Below, piece after piece: positions 12,422-23,941 of a stretch of 64,000 bases of DNA. Position 1 is the first letter of the stretch. Each line of letters begins with the position of its first letter. Below the pieces are notes generated by a model. That model was not told the DNA's origin. It searched no databases and saw nothing but the letters and a program-made list of their open reading frames with translations. Made by a program: the position numbers and the translations under genes. The DNA is from Kwoniella bestiolae CBS 10118 (Eukaryota > Basidiomycota > Tremellomycetes > Tremellales > Cryptococcaceae): positions 434,001 through 498,000 of the forward strand of contig NC_089246.1 in assembly GCF_000512585.2 (NCBI RefSeq), read 5' to 3'.

Positions 12422-13780
12422 GAACAATGTTAAAAAAACCAACTTTCGCGCTTCTCCGTGTGCGAAGCGCCGTGTTTGAGGTTACTCATGGTCATTGTTC
12501 GTTTGTCGTTGTCTTGGTTCTTTTGTTTGATGCTTTTTGTACTGCAGTCCGTTGAGTCTGATGTAGAAGAGTGAGTAGCTCTCATTGTTCTTTCCTATAG
12601 GGATGCAGTATTTTCGCTCACGAATACAATAGTTCTATGAAAAAATGTCCATTGTTCTCCTACCTGCAAGAGTCTTCCTTCGTTGTTCGCTTCATCTTTG
12701 TCCCACTTGAGAGGAATCTGATTGACGAGCTTCACCTGAGATCTCATATCCGTGTCCTTGATGCTTCACGTGCAAGGTAGCACATCTTCAGGCTATTCCC
12801 TTCTGCTCTGACAAACGTTCTTCCCACTTCTATAATGAGGTCATATTCTTGTTCCAGTACAATAGACCCGCTGCGTAACCTAAAACAAAGTCTGGGTATT
12901 GTAATTGTAAGTAGCACCATGCCCTGAACCGCACATTCAAGCTTATCGTTGTTCTCTCCCTCAGACATTCTACTTCTTCGGGTCATTGTTCGACATTCGG
13001 AGAATGAAAGATACAGACAATGAGTGTGTTCGATGATAGATGAAACGTCTATCCCACATAGTCTGTTGTGTTTCCACCCTCAAGACGGACAGACAAAAGA
13101 CGTTTTCATCGTCAGCTTTCGTATCATCGATCGGTCGGGGCGGAATCTACTTCGGAAGAGTACCTTTTTATTGTCGGTATCCCCTAGGATGTTTTAGAAC
13201 ACAATTAAGAAGGAGGTCAGAAGACGCCACTCCTTGAAGGCATCCTAGTGCTGGACGGAGGGAGAGAAGAAGAGTAAGAGTAAGAGTAAGACGTAATCGA
13301 ATCGAAACGATTCGATCGGAAAAAAGGAACCACTTGGTTACAGAAGGACAAGAAAAAACCGGGCGTTGTGTTTGTGTGTGTATGTGTGTATGGAAGACCG
13401 AATGCCCTGAGACGATAAAGACAAAAGCGAAGAATCTGCCTTTTGCTCGTAGGTACTGTACAGACTTTGGGCGTTCAATCATAGCTATCAAAGGCACCGC
13501 ATCGCATAAGCAGTGATTGACGATTGACATGCTATCCAGGGTATGATCTTCCCGGCGAAGGCGAAGTGAAGGGAGATTCGGTGGAGCAGGTGCAGGTGCA
13601 GGTGAGAAAAAGGCTCGATTGTCCTTTCAGCTGGTACTCGTCCTCAGTTTGAGTGGGCATGTGAAAGGTATCTATCTACGCGATGGTTCTTTCTGCTTGA
13701 CGCGAGGTGTCCGAAAGATGAATAAGAGGAGATTGAATGATCAAAAGGTGAGTTGAGTTTCCATCTTCCTTCCATTGTTC
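12422..13780. promoter_or_regulatory. Cluster of six CATTGTTC motifs
   Basis: Exact copies lie at 12493-12500, 12583-12590, 12650-12657, 12984-12991 and 13773-13780 on plus, and at 12422-12429 on minus (GAACAATG). An 8-mer should occur well under once by chance in 1.4 kb. The core ATTGTT matches the known HMG-box (Sox-like) recognition sequence; the binding factor is inference. Confidence 0.55.
13268..13291. repeat. Short GTAAGA hexanucleotide tandem repeat
   Basis: Three to four consecutive AGAGTA/GTAAGA units in non-coding sequence. No function is apparent. Confidence 0.75.
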
Positions 13781-13860
13781 TCTCAAACTTGCTTTTCCTC
13801 CCTTTACCATCAAGCTCGCTGCCGTATAGCTGACTAGCATAAAAAGAGTATCAGTTTAGT

Positions 13861-13868
13861 TATATAAA
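13861..13868 (+). promoter_or_regulatory. TATA-like box, possible promoter of the zinc-finger gene
   Basis: TATATAAA is followed by pyrimidine-rich sequence, as at many fungal promoters. If used, it implies a 5' leader of about 2.5 kb including introns. No closer convincing TATA was seen before 16411. Confidence 0.35.
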
Positions 13869-16410
13869 ACAAGCAATCACTGCTGTCGTCAAATCTCTTT
13901 TTCTTCTCCTTCTTCACCATTCCAACTCCATTGTGCTTTGTTCCTACCTCACCTGCCGACCGTCTGTGCTCTGCCTACGCAACACCACTCACACTCTTTT
14001 AGAACTATCCGCACTGTGTAGATTTGTATACTGTTACGAACTCAAGTCTAACGGTGAGTTGTTGTTCATTGTGGATGTCAGTCTTTCCCAGAGATATTCA
14101 ATTGTCTATAGATAGGATTGTGCTAATGAGATCTGCTTGCCATGGTGTCTTCTGCGCCCTCACTCTCGCCGCTTATCATGTCTCACCATCACTTTCACTT
14201 TCCCACTTTGGATCATCCTTTAACTATCCATGGACCCACGCGGTATACCCTTTCCCCCCACTTTCCACTTCTCAACGACGATCAATCCCTTTCGATCATC
14301 CATCTTGCATTTCATTTATCATTCATCGCCACAGATTCATCCCTTTGACCGATACCCCGTGCTATCAGAATCGCACGTTATCACAGTGAGTTTCATCACA
14401 GACGGGCTCGGTCGTGCGTCATCTTCAACCCCCCTGCCCCTTCACCATACGGGATATGATCCGTGTCTTGGGGTCTGATGCCTTTCTCTTTACACACACA
14501 CACACCATCCTTTACATCTGCTGCGCAGCGTGAATGCTACGTATATCAGCGGTACTAGATGTCTCGATTGAAGGAATTCGAACTAGAGAGAGATAGAGAC
14601 ATTATGCTAATTACAAATAACTATCTCATAGTCCCCTTTTCCTTTTCGTGGCGAACTTTATTACCCGCGTGATCAAATGACTCTGTTGGTCTCGACTAAA
14701 TCAGGTTGATCATCATCAATCAGTTTTGTGTGTTTCATCATTTATAGTCCATCACGACGTCAACAAGTGGTCGTTGCGCAGTTCAAGTGATCCTCCAAAA
14801 CGCATCGACACCTTTTTTGCACGGCCAACGGTGTCCATGTTCCCGGTAACGCTCCTACCCTTTCCGTGACCACCATCAAACCATCAATCAACCTAACGGT
14901 CATCCCCTCTTTTACAACAGGTGAGTTTGCGAAATCCCTCTCTCTCTGTCTTTACATGCCATACGTATCCCATCCTTTCGTATTCAACGATCTTCACACA
15001 TCACTCATCACTACGCATACCGGCGGAAACGGAAGTATCTAGGGATATGTGTGTGTTTGATGGACTATCTCTTCATTAGGGGCGCAAATTGAACAATCAT
15101 CATCATCATCATCGCAGTTACCTCTGTTCCTATGTTGGCGTGGTGTATGTGATTTGAATCCATTAAAATTCTGGACTATCTTTTTAAATCTTGATCATCG
15201 ATACCTGTGGAGCCTTGCCTTGGTGAATCGATGTCTTGATCGCTCGGTCTTGGTACTTGTTTCCCTACGTCCCTACGAAGCGGTGTGGGTGTGGCTTTTT
15301 AGCCAGATCTCCTTGTTCCGTGTTTCGTCTCGTATGGCGTCACTATGCTAACTGTCTGGTTCTCCCCTCTGCCGATCTACCATCTTGACGACCGCAACAT
15401 CAACATCAAATACATACACACCTACAACAATACGATTACATCCGGTTTTCGGGCACCGCACAATACCTGCATATCTTTTTTCGAATTGATGGTTAATCAA
15501 CTAAATTGGTCTATCATCACCGACACCTGATCGTTCCTCTTGCTCCATTTCGGATACCACCTTTTTCCCTCTCCTCTCGATCCTTTGCTCTTTCACATCT
15601 TTGATTTATTTGGGATTGATTCGCACTGCTCCCCTTCTCTCTCACATCTACCCTTAATCCTGTCGGTTGCTATGTCCTCTTTTTAGATAGAAACCTATCC
15701 TACATCGGGTTAGATAGATAGACTGATACCGCACTCGTATACTTTACTTCACACTTGAATTATCCTTCTTTCGATACTTCTTTAAACACGAGGCGTGACA
15801 TTTTATTTTATCAGTCACGCTGTCCTTGTCTTTCATTTTCATCTTTCTACAAGAGTCAAAAAGACGAAAAGTGATAGAAATATCAACAAATAAAAACGAA
15901 AGAAAAGGTATCAATCAACAAGAAGATCCATCCTTGATCCCAATACCGTTGATCAAGTGTCTCACTCTATCCCATCGTCGATCAATCCATTTCTAAACGA
16001 GTCAAGTTGAAAACTGGGGTCTGATTGACATTGATTGATATTGTCGAATACCCTCCTTTGTGAGTTGATCGTCTTGTTCCATCCAATCGTCATCATCACT
16101 ACTCGCTGTATCCCATTCCCCATCAAACCAATCAAACCCACTTTGTCTCAGTCACGACGCGTAGTACACAGTACACAGCACAACACAACACCCAGAAACA
16201 GAAGTAAACATCTGTCGTCACCTTTTTTTCTCTGTTATTTCGCAATACACATCTCATTAAATTTTCAATACTGTATCCTCTTCTCTTTTCATCTGTAATG
16301 CCATTCTCAGTTATCGATATATATCTAACTTTGCTCTTCTCAACTCGATAGCTTCCATTCTTACGCTCAAAACGACCAACTGATAGATAAGAAGGAAATA
16401 ACCCTCCAAA

Positions 16411-19400
16411 ATGGATGTCCTCGATGTGAGTTTAGTTTGATATCAAGATTGAAAAATAAAGTTTTGGACCTAGACTTGTTACTTGTTATCCTCCATCAAT
16501 CATTATATATTATTATTGCTTTCACTATTTCCTTTTCCCTTAAGATATATTTTTCATTCACCCCCACTCTTCTCTACTCTACTCGACATATATACATTCA
16601 CCCTTTATTCTTCCAAACTATATATAATAAATTATATCCCACTTTCAATTCCTTACTCTCTTTAAATCATTTTATTCTCTTCTCTTTTTCATTTCTCTCG
16701 AGATCGCTTTCATGTATCGTAAAGCTGATAATTGACTTCTTACCTTCTCCCGATCCTTTCACCATGGCAATCGTAACCACCCTACCTGTCTCTCACGACC
16801 GTGAATCACGACAACCGCCCATCTTACCTGCTCCTGGTTATTTCGATATATCTTCACCTTGCCCACCTCGACTTCCTTTCCCTTCACGCATCACGATGGC
16901 CCACACTCCTCCCCCACGTCCTCGGTCAATGCCTCTTCCTGATTCTATCGAACTCCAAACCGAAACAATCACCAATACTTACTCCTCTTCTTCGTCTTCC
17001 TCTTCCTCTGATGCTTCGAACACCTCTACCTTTGATACACTTGCGACCGAATCCATCGAACAGCTGGTCAATGACCATAATCACGTCGGTGCTGGGCATG
17101 ACGCTCATGCCAGACCTCACATCTGTACCTATACAGATTGCAATAAAGCGTTTGCAAGAAAGAGTGATTTGGCGAGACACTTCCGAATCCATACAAATGA
17201 TCGGTGGGTCTATAACTATGCTAGATACAAGCAAATTCAGCTGACACCACTCATAGGCCCTTCACCTGTAACTACAGAGGATGCGGTAAATCATTTATTC
17301 AAAGATCTGCGCTGACAGTGCATTATCGAGTCCAGTGAGTAGTCACTAGCTGATGTCCATTAGTTCAAGCTAATTCCTTCTCCCGTAGTACCGGTGAACG
17401 TCCTCATCATTGTGAGACTTGTCAAAAGGCTTTCGCCGACTCCAGTTCTCTCGCTCGTCATAGGCGTATCCAGTAAGTGACGTGACCACTTCCTGCCTGA
17501 ACAGTCAAAGCTGACTCTGCGCTTAGCACCGGTATGCGACCTTACACTTGTAAAGTAGCAGGTTGTGGTAAACCTTTCGCTCGACGAAATACCCTGTTGA
17601 AACACTGGAAGCGACAACATCCCCATCTGCCTCCTCCCTCAACTAATACTCACAGGATCAACATTCACGCTCCCGTTGTCAACACCAGAGTCTCATCTGG
17701 CTCATTCCCACCCTCTTCTACCGGTACTTCTGGTGAATACTACCCAGCCACTCCTTCCAGTGCTAGTGCCCCCCACGGCTACGCCACCCTCCACCCGTCA
17801 GAGGGCACGGCGTACACCTTCAATGGCGGGTTCCCCGGAGGATCGATATTCGGAGGAGCTTCCGGACAATCACCTTATATCTTCTCCGGTCAACAAGGTA
17901 GCTTCCGACCACCACACTTCTGCCACTCGCCGCAAGTGCAAGGGTCGGTCGCCCTCACCCCGATCTCCACCACCGGTTCTCACTTCGGAGAGTCGATCCA
18001 CCAGGGCCAAACGCCCACGACGCCTGCAACAGGAGGTTTCGGAGGTGACCACAAGCATCAGCAAATCCACAGTGGTCCTCCCTCAGCCCACCCAGGTCTC
18101 TCGCCCTCCCCGGGGATCAACCAGCAAGGCTTCAGTCAAGCGCAATACCCAAGTTCCTTCAACGGTTACTCCTCATCAACGGGTTACCCGCTCTCGCGCT
18201 TCCCTAGTGAAGGAGGGGGTATGATCTACACCGACAATAAACCTAACATGAATATGTCACAACGATCGGTGTCGAATCCTCTCGAAGCTCCCAGATTCCA
18301 ACCTTATATGGCGAATGGTCCATACGGTCACGTCGGTGGTGGATTCCATCCTTCCCAATTAGCTATTCCCCACAACCATCAACCTCATCTCATGCCTTCG
18401 TATTACCATTCGACGCACATGGGATTGCAGCCTCAATCTGCCAGTGAGGTGAAGCCAGAACTCCCCGGATCTCCCAATGGTTCATCGTCCGACGATGACG
18501 ATGAACCGCTTGTGGCTCTCTCTGAAGCGCCACCTTCGATCGCTCTCCACCCTCCCACTGGTCCAGCGATGAACATGCCTTTTTCTGCTGTCGAAAGCAG
18601 CAACTTTGGTCAATTCCCTAACGCTCAACCTCAAGTGTTGGCTATGCAGCAATCCAGTAGTGGTCGACTTCACAGTGCTCCACCAACACTCCAACGTTTT
18701 AACTCGCTTCCTTCTGTGCCCACCATCAATCAATGGGGTCAAGTCAGCGGATATCAAGCTCACAGTGCTGGTGACCCCAAGAGTGCTGATGAAGAATGGG
18801 AAGACATCGCCGACGAGATGCTCAGTCGAGAAGCCTCAATTGCGGATGATACTCAAACCACCCCACCAACTGTCGAGCACACAGCTCAGACCACTGCGAA
18901 TACTGAGACTGGTAATCAGTGGGGAGAACCGATCGAATATCCAGTCCCACCGATGGATAATCGAAAATACCCATTCTCATCTGCCGCTTCGTCTTCGTCG
19001 ACATCCTCTACTTTGGTTGGCTCTTCCATCCACACCCTGCCCCCAAACAATCAACTTCCGCCCATCTCGGTCTTCTCGCACATCAATCAACCCATGGCAT
19101 TGACACCCATCAACCCGAACGGATTCTATCCTACCCCTATCACACCTGCTAATTGGTCGCAAGATGGGTTCAAGCCTCACGGGGTGTTCGGATCTCCCGC
19201 TATGATGGGTCATCAGCATCCGGATCGAGATCAGGAGAATGATCATCCTCAGGATATCACTCTGACCACTCCACCGAAATTTATGGACCAACAACGCAAA
19301 GATGGAAGAACCGTCTCTGCTGTTGGTCTCGGGATTGCCAATGTGAATTTCGATGATCGGGAGAATCATATCATGCCTGTCGAGAAAACCGATCGAGATT

Positions 19401-19582
19401 GGAATGCGGATGGTGAAGGGGAAGATGAAAAGATTAGTGAGGATGATACGGCCGATGATGATGGGAGCGATGACGAGTTCGTACTTGGCGGTCGAGCCAA
19501 GAAAGCTAGGACTAGCACTGGGAGAGGAAGAGGTAGAGGTAGAGGATCGAGAGGTGTGGGAGTGAGAAGGGGAAGGAAGTGA
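16411..19582 (+). CDS. C2H2 zinc-finger transcription factor with four fingers and a long disordered tail
   Basis: This is a probable DNA-binding regulator. Four adjacent C2H2 fingers are assembled across introns at 17204, about 17337 and about 17472. They begin [61 protein letters not shown] and [21 protein letters not shown], with TGERP or TGMRP linkers. The last exon (from about 17527) encodes a Ser/Pro/Gly/Gln-rich disordered region, an acidic patch (DDDDEP, then a second near the end) and a C-terminal [11 protein letters not shown] box, ending TGA at 19582. The start is uncertain. ATG 16411 gives a five-residue first exon MDVLD with donor GTGAGT and would join an exon reading [14 protein letters not shown]. 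Otherwise translation begins at ATG 16764. Neighbouring motif-rich DNA suggests complex regulation. I cannot name the orthologue. Confidence 0.85.
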
Positions 19583-20357
19583 TCTTCCGACGAATTCGAA
19601 CGGTATCTGTGAATACGGTCTCTGGAACGGAAATCATATACCCAAGAACAGGAAGGAAAGGGAAGACCTTCCCCAAGTGTGTAGAAATGATATGATAAAG
19701 TATACCGCGGGTAGTAGTAGTGTTTGTTTCGTGTTATGTCTTTATCCCTTTCATTGGCTATCCTGCGTTTTTAATCCCAACCAAAAAAGATACATCATTC
19801 ACCCTTTCCCATTCTCAAATACATTGTTGGTTTTATTCTCTCCCGCATCCATTCCCATCTTCTCAGCATCGTATTGGCTATATCCTTCAGATTTCAGTAT
19901 ATACACTCATCTCTCTGCCTTTTCATCTGTTTATAACGATTTGACTATGACGATTTGAACTGTTAATGTTTATACGAATTTCCCTTTTTCTCTTTAGTTG
20001 AAGTGATAGTATATAGGGTGATCTTATACCCCCTCCTCGCGAATGACGATTAAAATCAAAACAAGAAAAGTAGTAAAAGTATAAGTACATTATTATATAC
20101 CAAACGATGAATGAATTTGGATGGAGTGATTGCTGAAGGATGAAGAGCATGGACAGTATGGATCGGTGAGCTGAATGAGATGAGATTATTGATACAACAA
20201 GTGATGGATGCTACTTTCCCACGGTGTCATATTTGTGCCACAGTAACTGATAATCTGACTCGGATCTCCTACGCTGTTGGGTTTTCAAACTTTTTTCCAG
20301 TCAACCTTCTTGACATTCCTTTACTTCTCCTTTCATCTGCTATATCCCCTTGACTAA
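19583..20357. other. Intergenic region between zinc-finger gene and arginyl-tRNA synthetase
   Basis: Contains the 3' UTR of the zinc-finger gene and the promoter of the synthetase. AT-rich, no gene recognised. An ATG at 20158 followed by GATCG and donor GTGAGC could be a distant first exon of the synthetase: acceptor at 20394-20395 would restore its frame. Confidence 0.4.
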
Positions 20358-20567
20358 GTCAGTCAATCACTCATAACCAACATAACAGTCGAAAGACAAC
20401 TCATCAAAACGCGGTCATTCTTCCACCTGAGAACCGCTTCGACCCTCCCACTCCTTCCCAAACGAATCTTAGCTTTACCTCTTCTCCCTCGAATTTCCCC
20501 ATTCCATACTCTATCCAAGAGACCCCTACTTTTCCAAAGATACAGATTGAATCCAGGTATATCCAAA
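20358..20567 (+). other. In-frame, ATG-less extension resembling a mitochondrial presequence
   Basis: The synthetase frame stays open upstream from its ATG (20568) to a TAA at 20355. From ACG at 20409, 53 residues are rich in Arg, Lys, Leu, Ser and Pro and contain no Asp or Glu (for example RSFFHLRTAS, LPKRILALPLL, FQRYR). The ACG has A at -3. This looks like a mitochondrial targeting sequence started at a near-cognate codon, but splicing to an upstream ATG is possible. Confidence 0.5.
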
Positions 20568-23156
20568 ATGGCAACCCTCGCTCCCCCCCAAGCTATCCCC
20601 GAGAAATACCAACTCCCCCCTGTACTCTCCGACGTGTCTATACCAAACTATGATCCCTCCAAATCACCCATCGATACCTTCAAAATGGCCGTTGCGACGC
20701 TCGTGGCCGAGGCGTTCGAGGAGAAGGTCGAGAAGATTTACCCGGCAGTAGAGATGGGTAAGAAGGGGACGGATTTTTCGGTAGCGATCGTTAGGTTTAA
20801 GAAGGGCAAACCGGCGGATTTGGAGGTTTGGGCGAAGAAGGTTATTGAGAGTGTGAGTTGCGTTGTTTGCAGAGCTGCGTCCTTTCCTCGATTACTCGCC
20901 TTCTTCCATGGTCAATTACTATGGCTTGCTATGCGATCGCATCCATCTTCTGGTCCGTTCTTACATCGATCTGGGAACTTCATGCTGATATCATCTAAAC
21001 TGTATCCAGTTCAAACCCTCCGCTTGTCTCCTTTCGGTACACTCCCCAGATAACAAGTTCCTATTCTTTGAAATGAAGTGAGTTCGAATCTCGATCTTTC
21101 TATCCCCTCTTATCATCCGTTCCGACACCGTCGTGCTAAATCTCACTTCACGTCCACAGCAAAGACTCATTCAACTACCACCTGCTCCGACACATCACCC
21201 TCACCTCCGAAGCTTCCCTCGCCAACCCCTCTGACCCAACCCTTTCATACGGTACCACCTCGGAAGGTCAAGGTAAACACATGTTGATCGATTTCTCCTC
21301 ACCAAACATCGCTAAACCCTTCCATGCTGGGCATCTGCGAAGTACGATTATCGGTACGGTCATAAGTAATTTGTATGAGGCGAATGGATGGAGGGTGACT
21401 AGGTTGAACTATCTGGGTGATTGGGGAACTCAGTATGGTAAGTTGCTTCCCGCCTCCATTTTCCCGGGCATGGAGGAGCAAAAGTCAAAAGGAGCTATAT
21501 GGAATCTGGTGCGACTGGAGATTCCAAGATGGAAGTGAAATTGCAGATGTTTGGGTTGAAGGAAGAAGAGGGACAGTCGGATTTGAATGGACACTTCACT
21601 GTGGATTGTTTCGCACAAACCCTTTTGCTGACCACCCTTCACAGGTCTGCTCTCAGTCGGTTTCGACAAGTACGGAGATGAGCAAGAACTCATCAAAGAT
21701 CCCATCCATCACCTTTTCCAAGTCTATGTGAAGATCAACAACGCCAAAGCCGAGCAGAAAGAGAGGTTAGACGCGGGTGAGACCATACCCGAGGAGGAGC
21801 AAATCCATCATCAAGCTAAGAAAGTCTTCAAGGATATGGAGGATGGTGAGTTCTCGCTTTTGCTCTCTTCGGCATACTGCTTGTACTTATACTGACCTGT
21901 AAAACTGAACAGGCGAGCCAAAAGCTATCGCTCAATGGGCTCGATTCCGAGACTTGTCGATTGAAAAGCTCAAGGGTACCTACGCCAAACTTAACGTCCA
22001 TTTCGATGTGTACTGGGGTGAATCTCAGGTATCCACAGAATCAATGGACCGAGCGACCCAGATTGTCCAAGATAAGAACTTGACATGTGAGGACAGGGGA
22101 GCTTTGTTGGTAGACTTGACAAAGTACAAGATGGACAAAGCTATTATCCGAAAGGCTGGTAAGTGTGATCGAATCCCTTTCGTTCCAACCATATGATTAC
22201 TCGTTTTGTTATGGATCGATAAGCTGACCCTTGTGCGGTCATTACAGACGGAACAACCATCTACCTTACTCGAGATTTGGGAGGTCTTCACGATAAATGG
22301 GAGAAATACCACTTCGATAAGCACATCTACGTTGTCCAGGCAGCTCAGACATTACATTTCAACCAACTGTTCAAGACTGCTGAGTTGATGGGCGAACCGT
22401 ACGCCGACAAGTTACAACATATCAGTTTCGGTCTGGTCAAGGGAATGTCCACTCGAAAAGGAACTGTTGTCTTCCTTGAAGATATCATGGAGGAGGCTAC
22501 CGAGACGATGCATGAACAGATGAGGTCTAACGAAGCCAAGTATGCTCAGGTGGAAGATCCCCTTGGTACTAGTGCTATCATCGGTACAACGGCGGTGAAG
22601 ATCCAGGATATGGCTGGTAGAAGGTGAGTGGTGCGATTCCTGTCCACATGAACACTCGTTGCGCAGGGCGACTATGGGAGAGAGCCGAAGGATCACAAGA
22701 TACTGATGATGCTTTGTTGCCCTCATCAGAATCAACGATTACGACTTCGACATCAAGCGATGTACATCCTTCGAAGGTGATTTCGGACCATTCATCCAAT
22801 ACTCTCACGTCCGACTCTGTTCCGTCCAACGAAAGAACCCAAACGTCCCCGTCCCCATATCAGTCAACGAGATTGACGTATCCCTATTGAACGAACCCAA
22901 AGTAAACGATATAATGTATCACTTGGCGACATACCCTCAAATAGTCAAGAACGCTTATATCCAATCTGAACCCTCGGCACTGGTCACGTGGTGTTTCAAA
23001 CTATCGCATCTTGTCGGTGGAGCTTGGGAGACCGTCAAGGTGGCTGGAGCGGATGAGGAGACCGCCAAAGCTAGGTTGTTCTTGTATATCCAGACTAGGG
23101 TTGTGTTGGCCAATGCTATGAGGTTGTTGAGTTTGACTCCTATTGAGCGAATGTAA
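20568..23156 (+). CDS. RRS1: Arginyl-tRNA synthetase (class I, cytosolic and probably mitochondrial)
   Basis: It charges tRNA-Arg with arginine. The ATG at 20568 gives [11 protein letters not shown]; the stop TAA is at 23154-23156 after PIERM, a C-terminus shared by arginyl synthetases. The first intron is 20853-21009, and several more follow. The HIGH-type motif appears as [18 protein letters not shown] (about 21308-21360), followed by [11 protein letters not shown]. The KMSK-type loop region reads [14 protein letters not shown] (about 22443-22484). [11 protein letters not shown] and YLTRDLGG also match the family. The length of about 640 residues is normal for the cytosolic enzyme. An in-frame basic extension upstream suggests a second, mitochondrial isoform from the same gene. 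Saccharomyces uses two separate genes (RRS1 and MSR1) for these roles. Confidence 0.94.
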
Positions 23157-23760
23157 TTATGCGCCGAGTTTGATAGATTGTTTATTGTGTGATAGATCCA
23201 TATGCATTAGTCGGTATGTCACCTCGCTCATACAAATAATGCATGCACTGCCGCAACATTCAAAGATAAGCCAAGATCGTTCCTGTCGAACGGAAAAGAA
23301 CAGGTACAATTTTCTCATCCATCCCGCGAAGTCGTACGTGGCACCTTTGTATTCTACTCCACTGCAAAAAAACACTGCAAACTGCAGATTCTCACGAGAT
23401 GACATGATTTTTTAACGTTTTGACTTCCCTTCCGAGCATGATAAGTGTATGTATGCATGTGTACCTGTTCCGTGTTTTATTTGTTTTTCTGTCTTGAACT
23501 GATGTATATCCCGTTATCAGTTCACAAGACAGTGATGATTTTTGATCAAGGTCAGATTGAAAGTACGATAGCGAAGTAGACTGTACAGTAGTGCCTCTGC
23601 CAAGGACGACGGGAGACTTTACATCTCGACCCGTAAACTTGACTCTTCCCACCTCCGTCTGAGCCTTTAAGAGAAGCTCATGATCTGCTTAACGTTACTG
23701 CATCGTTGGAGCTGATTGTATCAGGTCGACATCACTCGCCTCTTCCTCTCGTCCCGAAGT

Positions 23761-23775
23761 GATGCTTATGCCGAC
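23761..23775 (+). promoter_or_regulatory. Upstream element GATGCTTATGCCGAC (shared with SDR1)
   Basis: One mismatch to the SDR1 element at 10229-10243, at nearly the same distance from both the core promoter and the ATG. Its role is inferred. Confidence 0.5.
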
Positions 23776-23836
23776 ACTCTTTCTCAACCTGCATAAGGTG
23801 GATGATGATGATCGCATGACCGCCCTCTAGGAAAGG

Positions 23837-23842
23837 TATATA
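23837..23842 (+). promoter_or_regulatory. TATA box of laccase 2
   Basis: TATATA in the context GGAAAGGTATATACAAG, about 100 bases upstream of the laccase 2 start. The context GGAAAGGTATA is the same as at SDR1. Confidence 0.6.
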
Positions 23843-23941
23843 CAAGACGTGAGGTGAGGCATTTTCGTCTTCCCAGAATGCCCTCATTCTCTGTCATTGG
23901 ACTTGGACAACACACCTACTTGCCTTGACCATTAATCAACA

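Larger units (their letters stand above)
11509..16410. other. 4.9-kb region upstream of the zinc-finger gene: no gene recognised, motif-rich
   Basis: No convincing coding sequence was found on either strand. The region holds six copies of CATTGTTC (12422-13780), simple repeats, an E-box CACGTG near 12412, and a TATA-like TATATAAA at 13861-13868 followed by pyrimidine-rich sequence. Several GTGAGTTT donor-like sites lie between 14.0 and 16.4 kb. From about 13.9 kb on, the sequence looks like a long spliced 5' leader of the zinc-finger gene. That is inference. Confidence 0.5.
23157..23941. promoter_or_regulatory. Intergenic region with the laccase 2 promoter
   Basis: No gene recognised. The laccase 2 promoter contains GATGCTTATGCCGAC at 23761-23775 and GGAAAGGTATATA at 23830-23842, about 100 bases before the ATG. 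Confidence 0.6.

Noticed and set aside
14024..14389. 121-codon plus-strand frame
   Set aside because: Starts at TTG, Ser/His/Pro-rich pyrimidine translation, and contains donor-like sites typical of a leader.
16437..16763. Open frame continuous with the zinc-finger exon
   Set aside because: Very AT/pyrimidine-rich with hydrophobic low-complexity translation. It looks like an intron or 5' leader that happens to stay open.
21082..21090. GTTCGAATC, resembling a tRNA B box
   Set aside because: It lies in an intron of the arginyl-tRNA synthetase, with no A box or cloverleaf around it.
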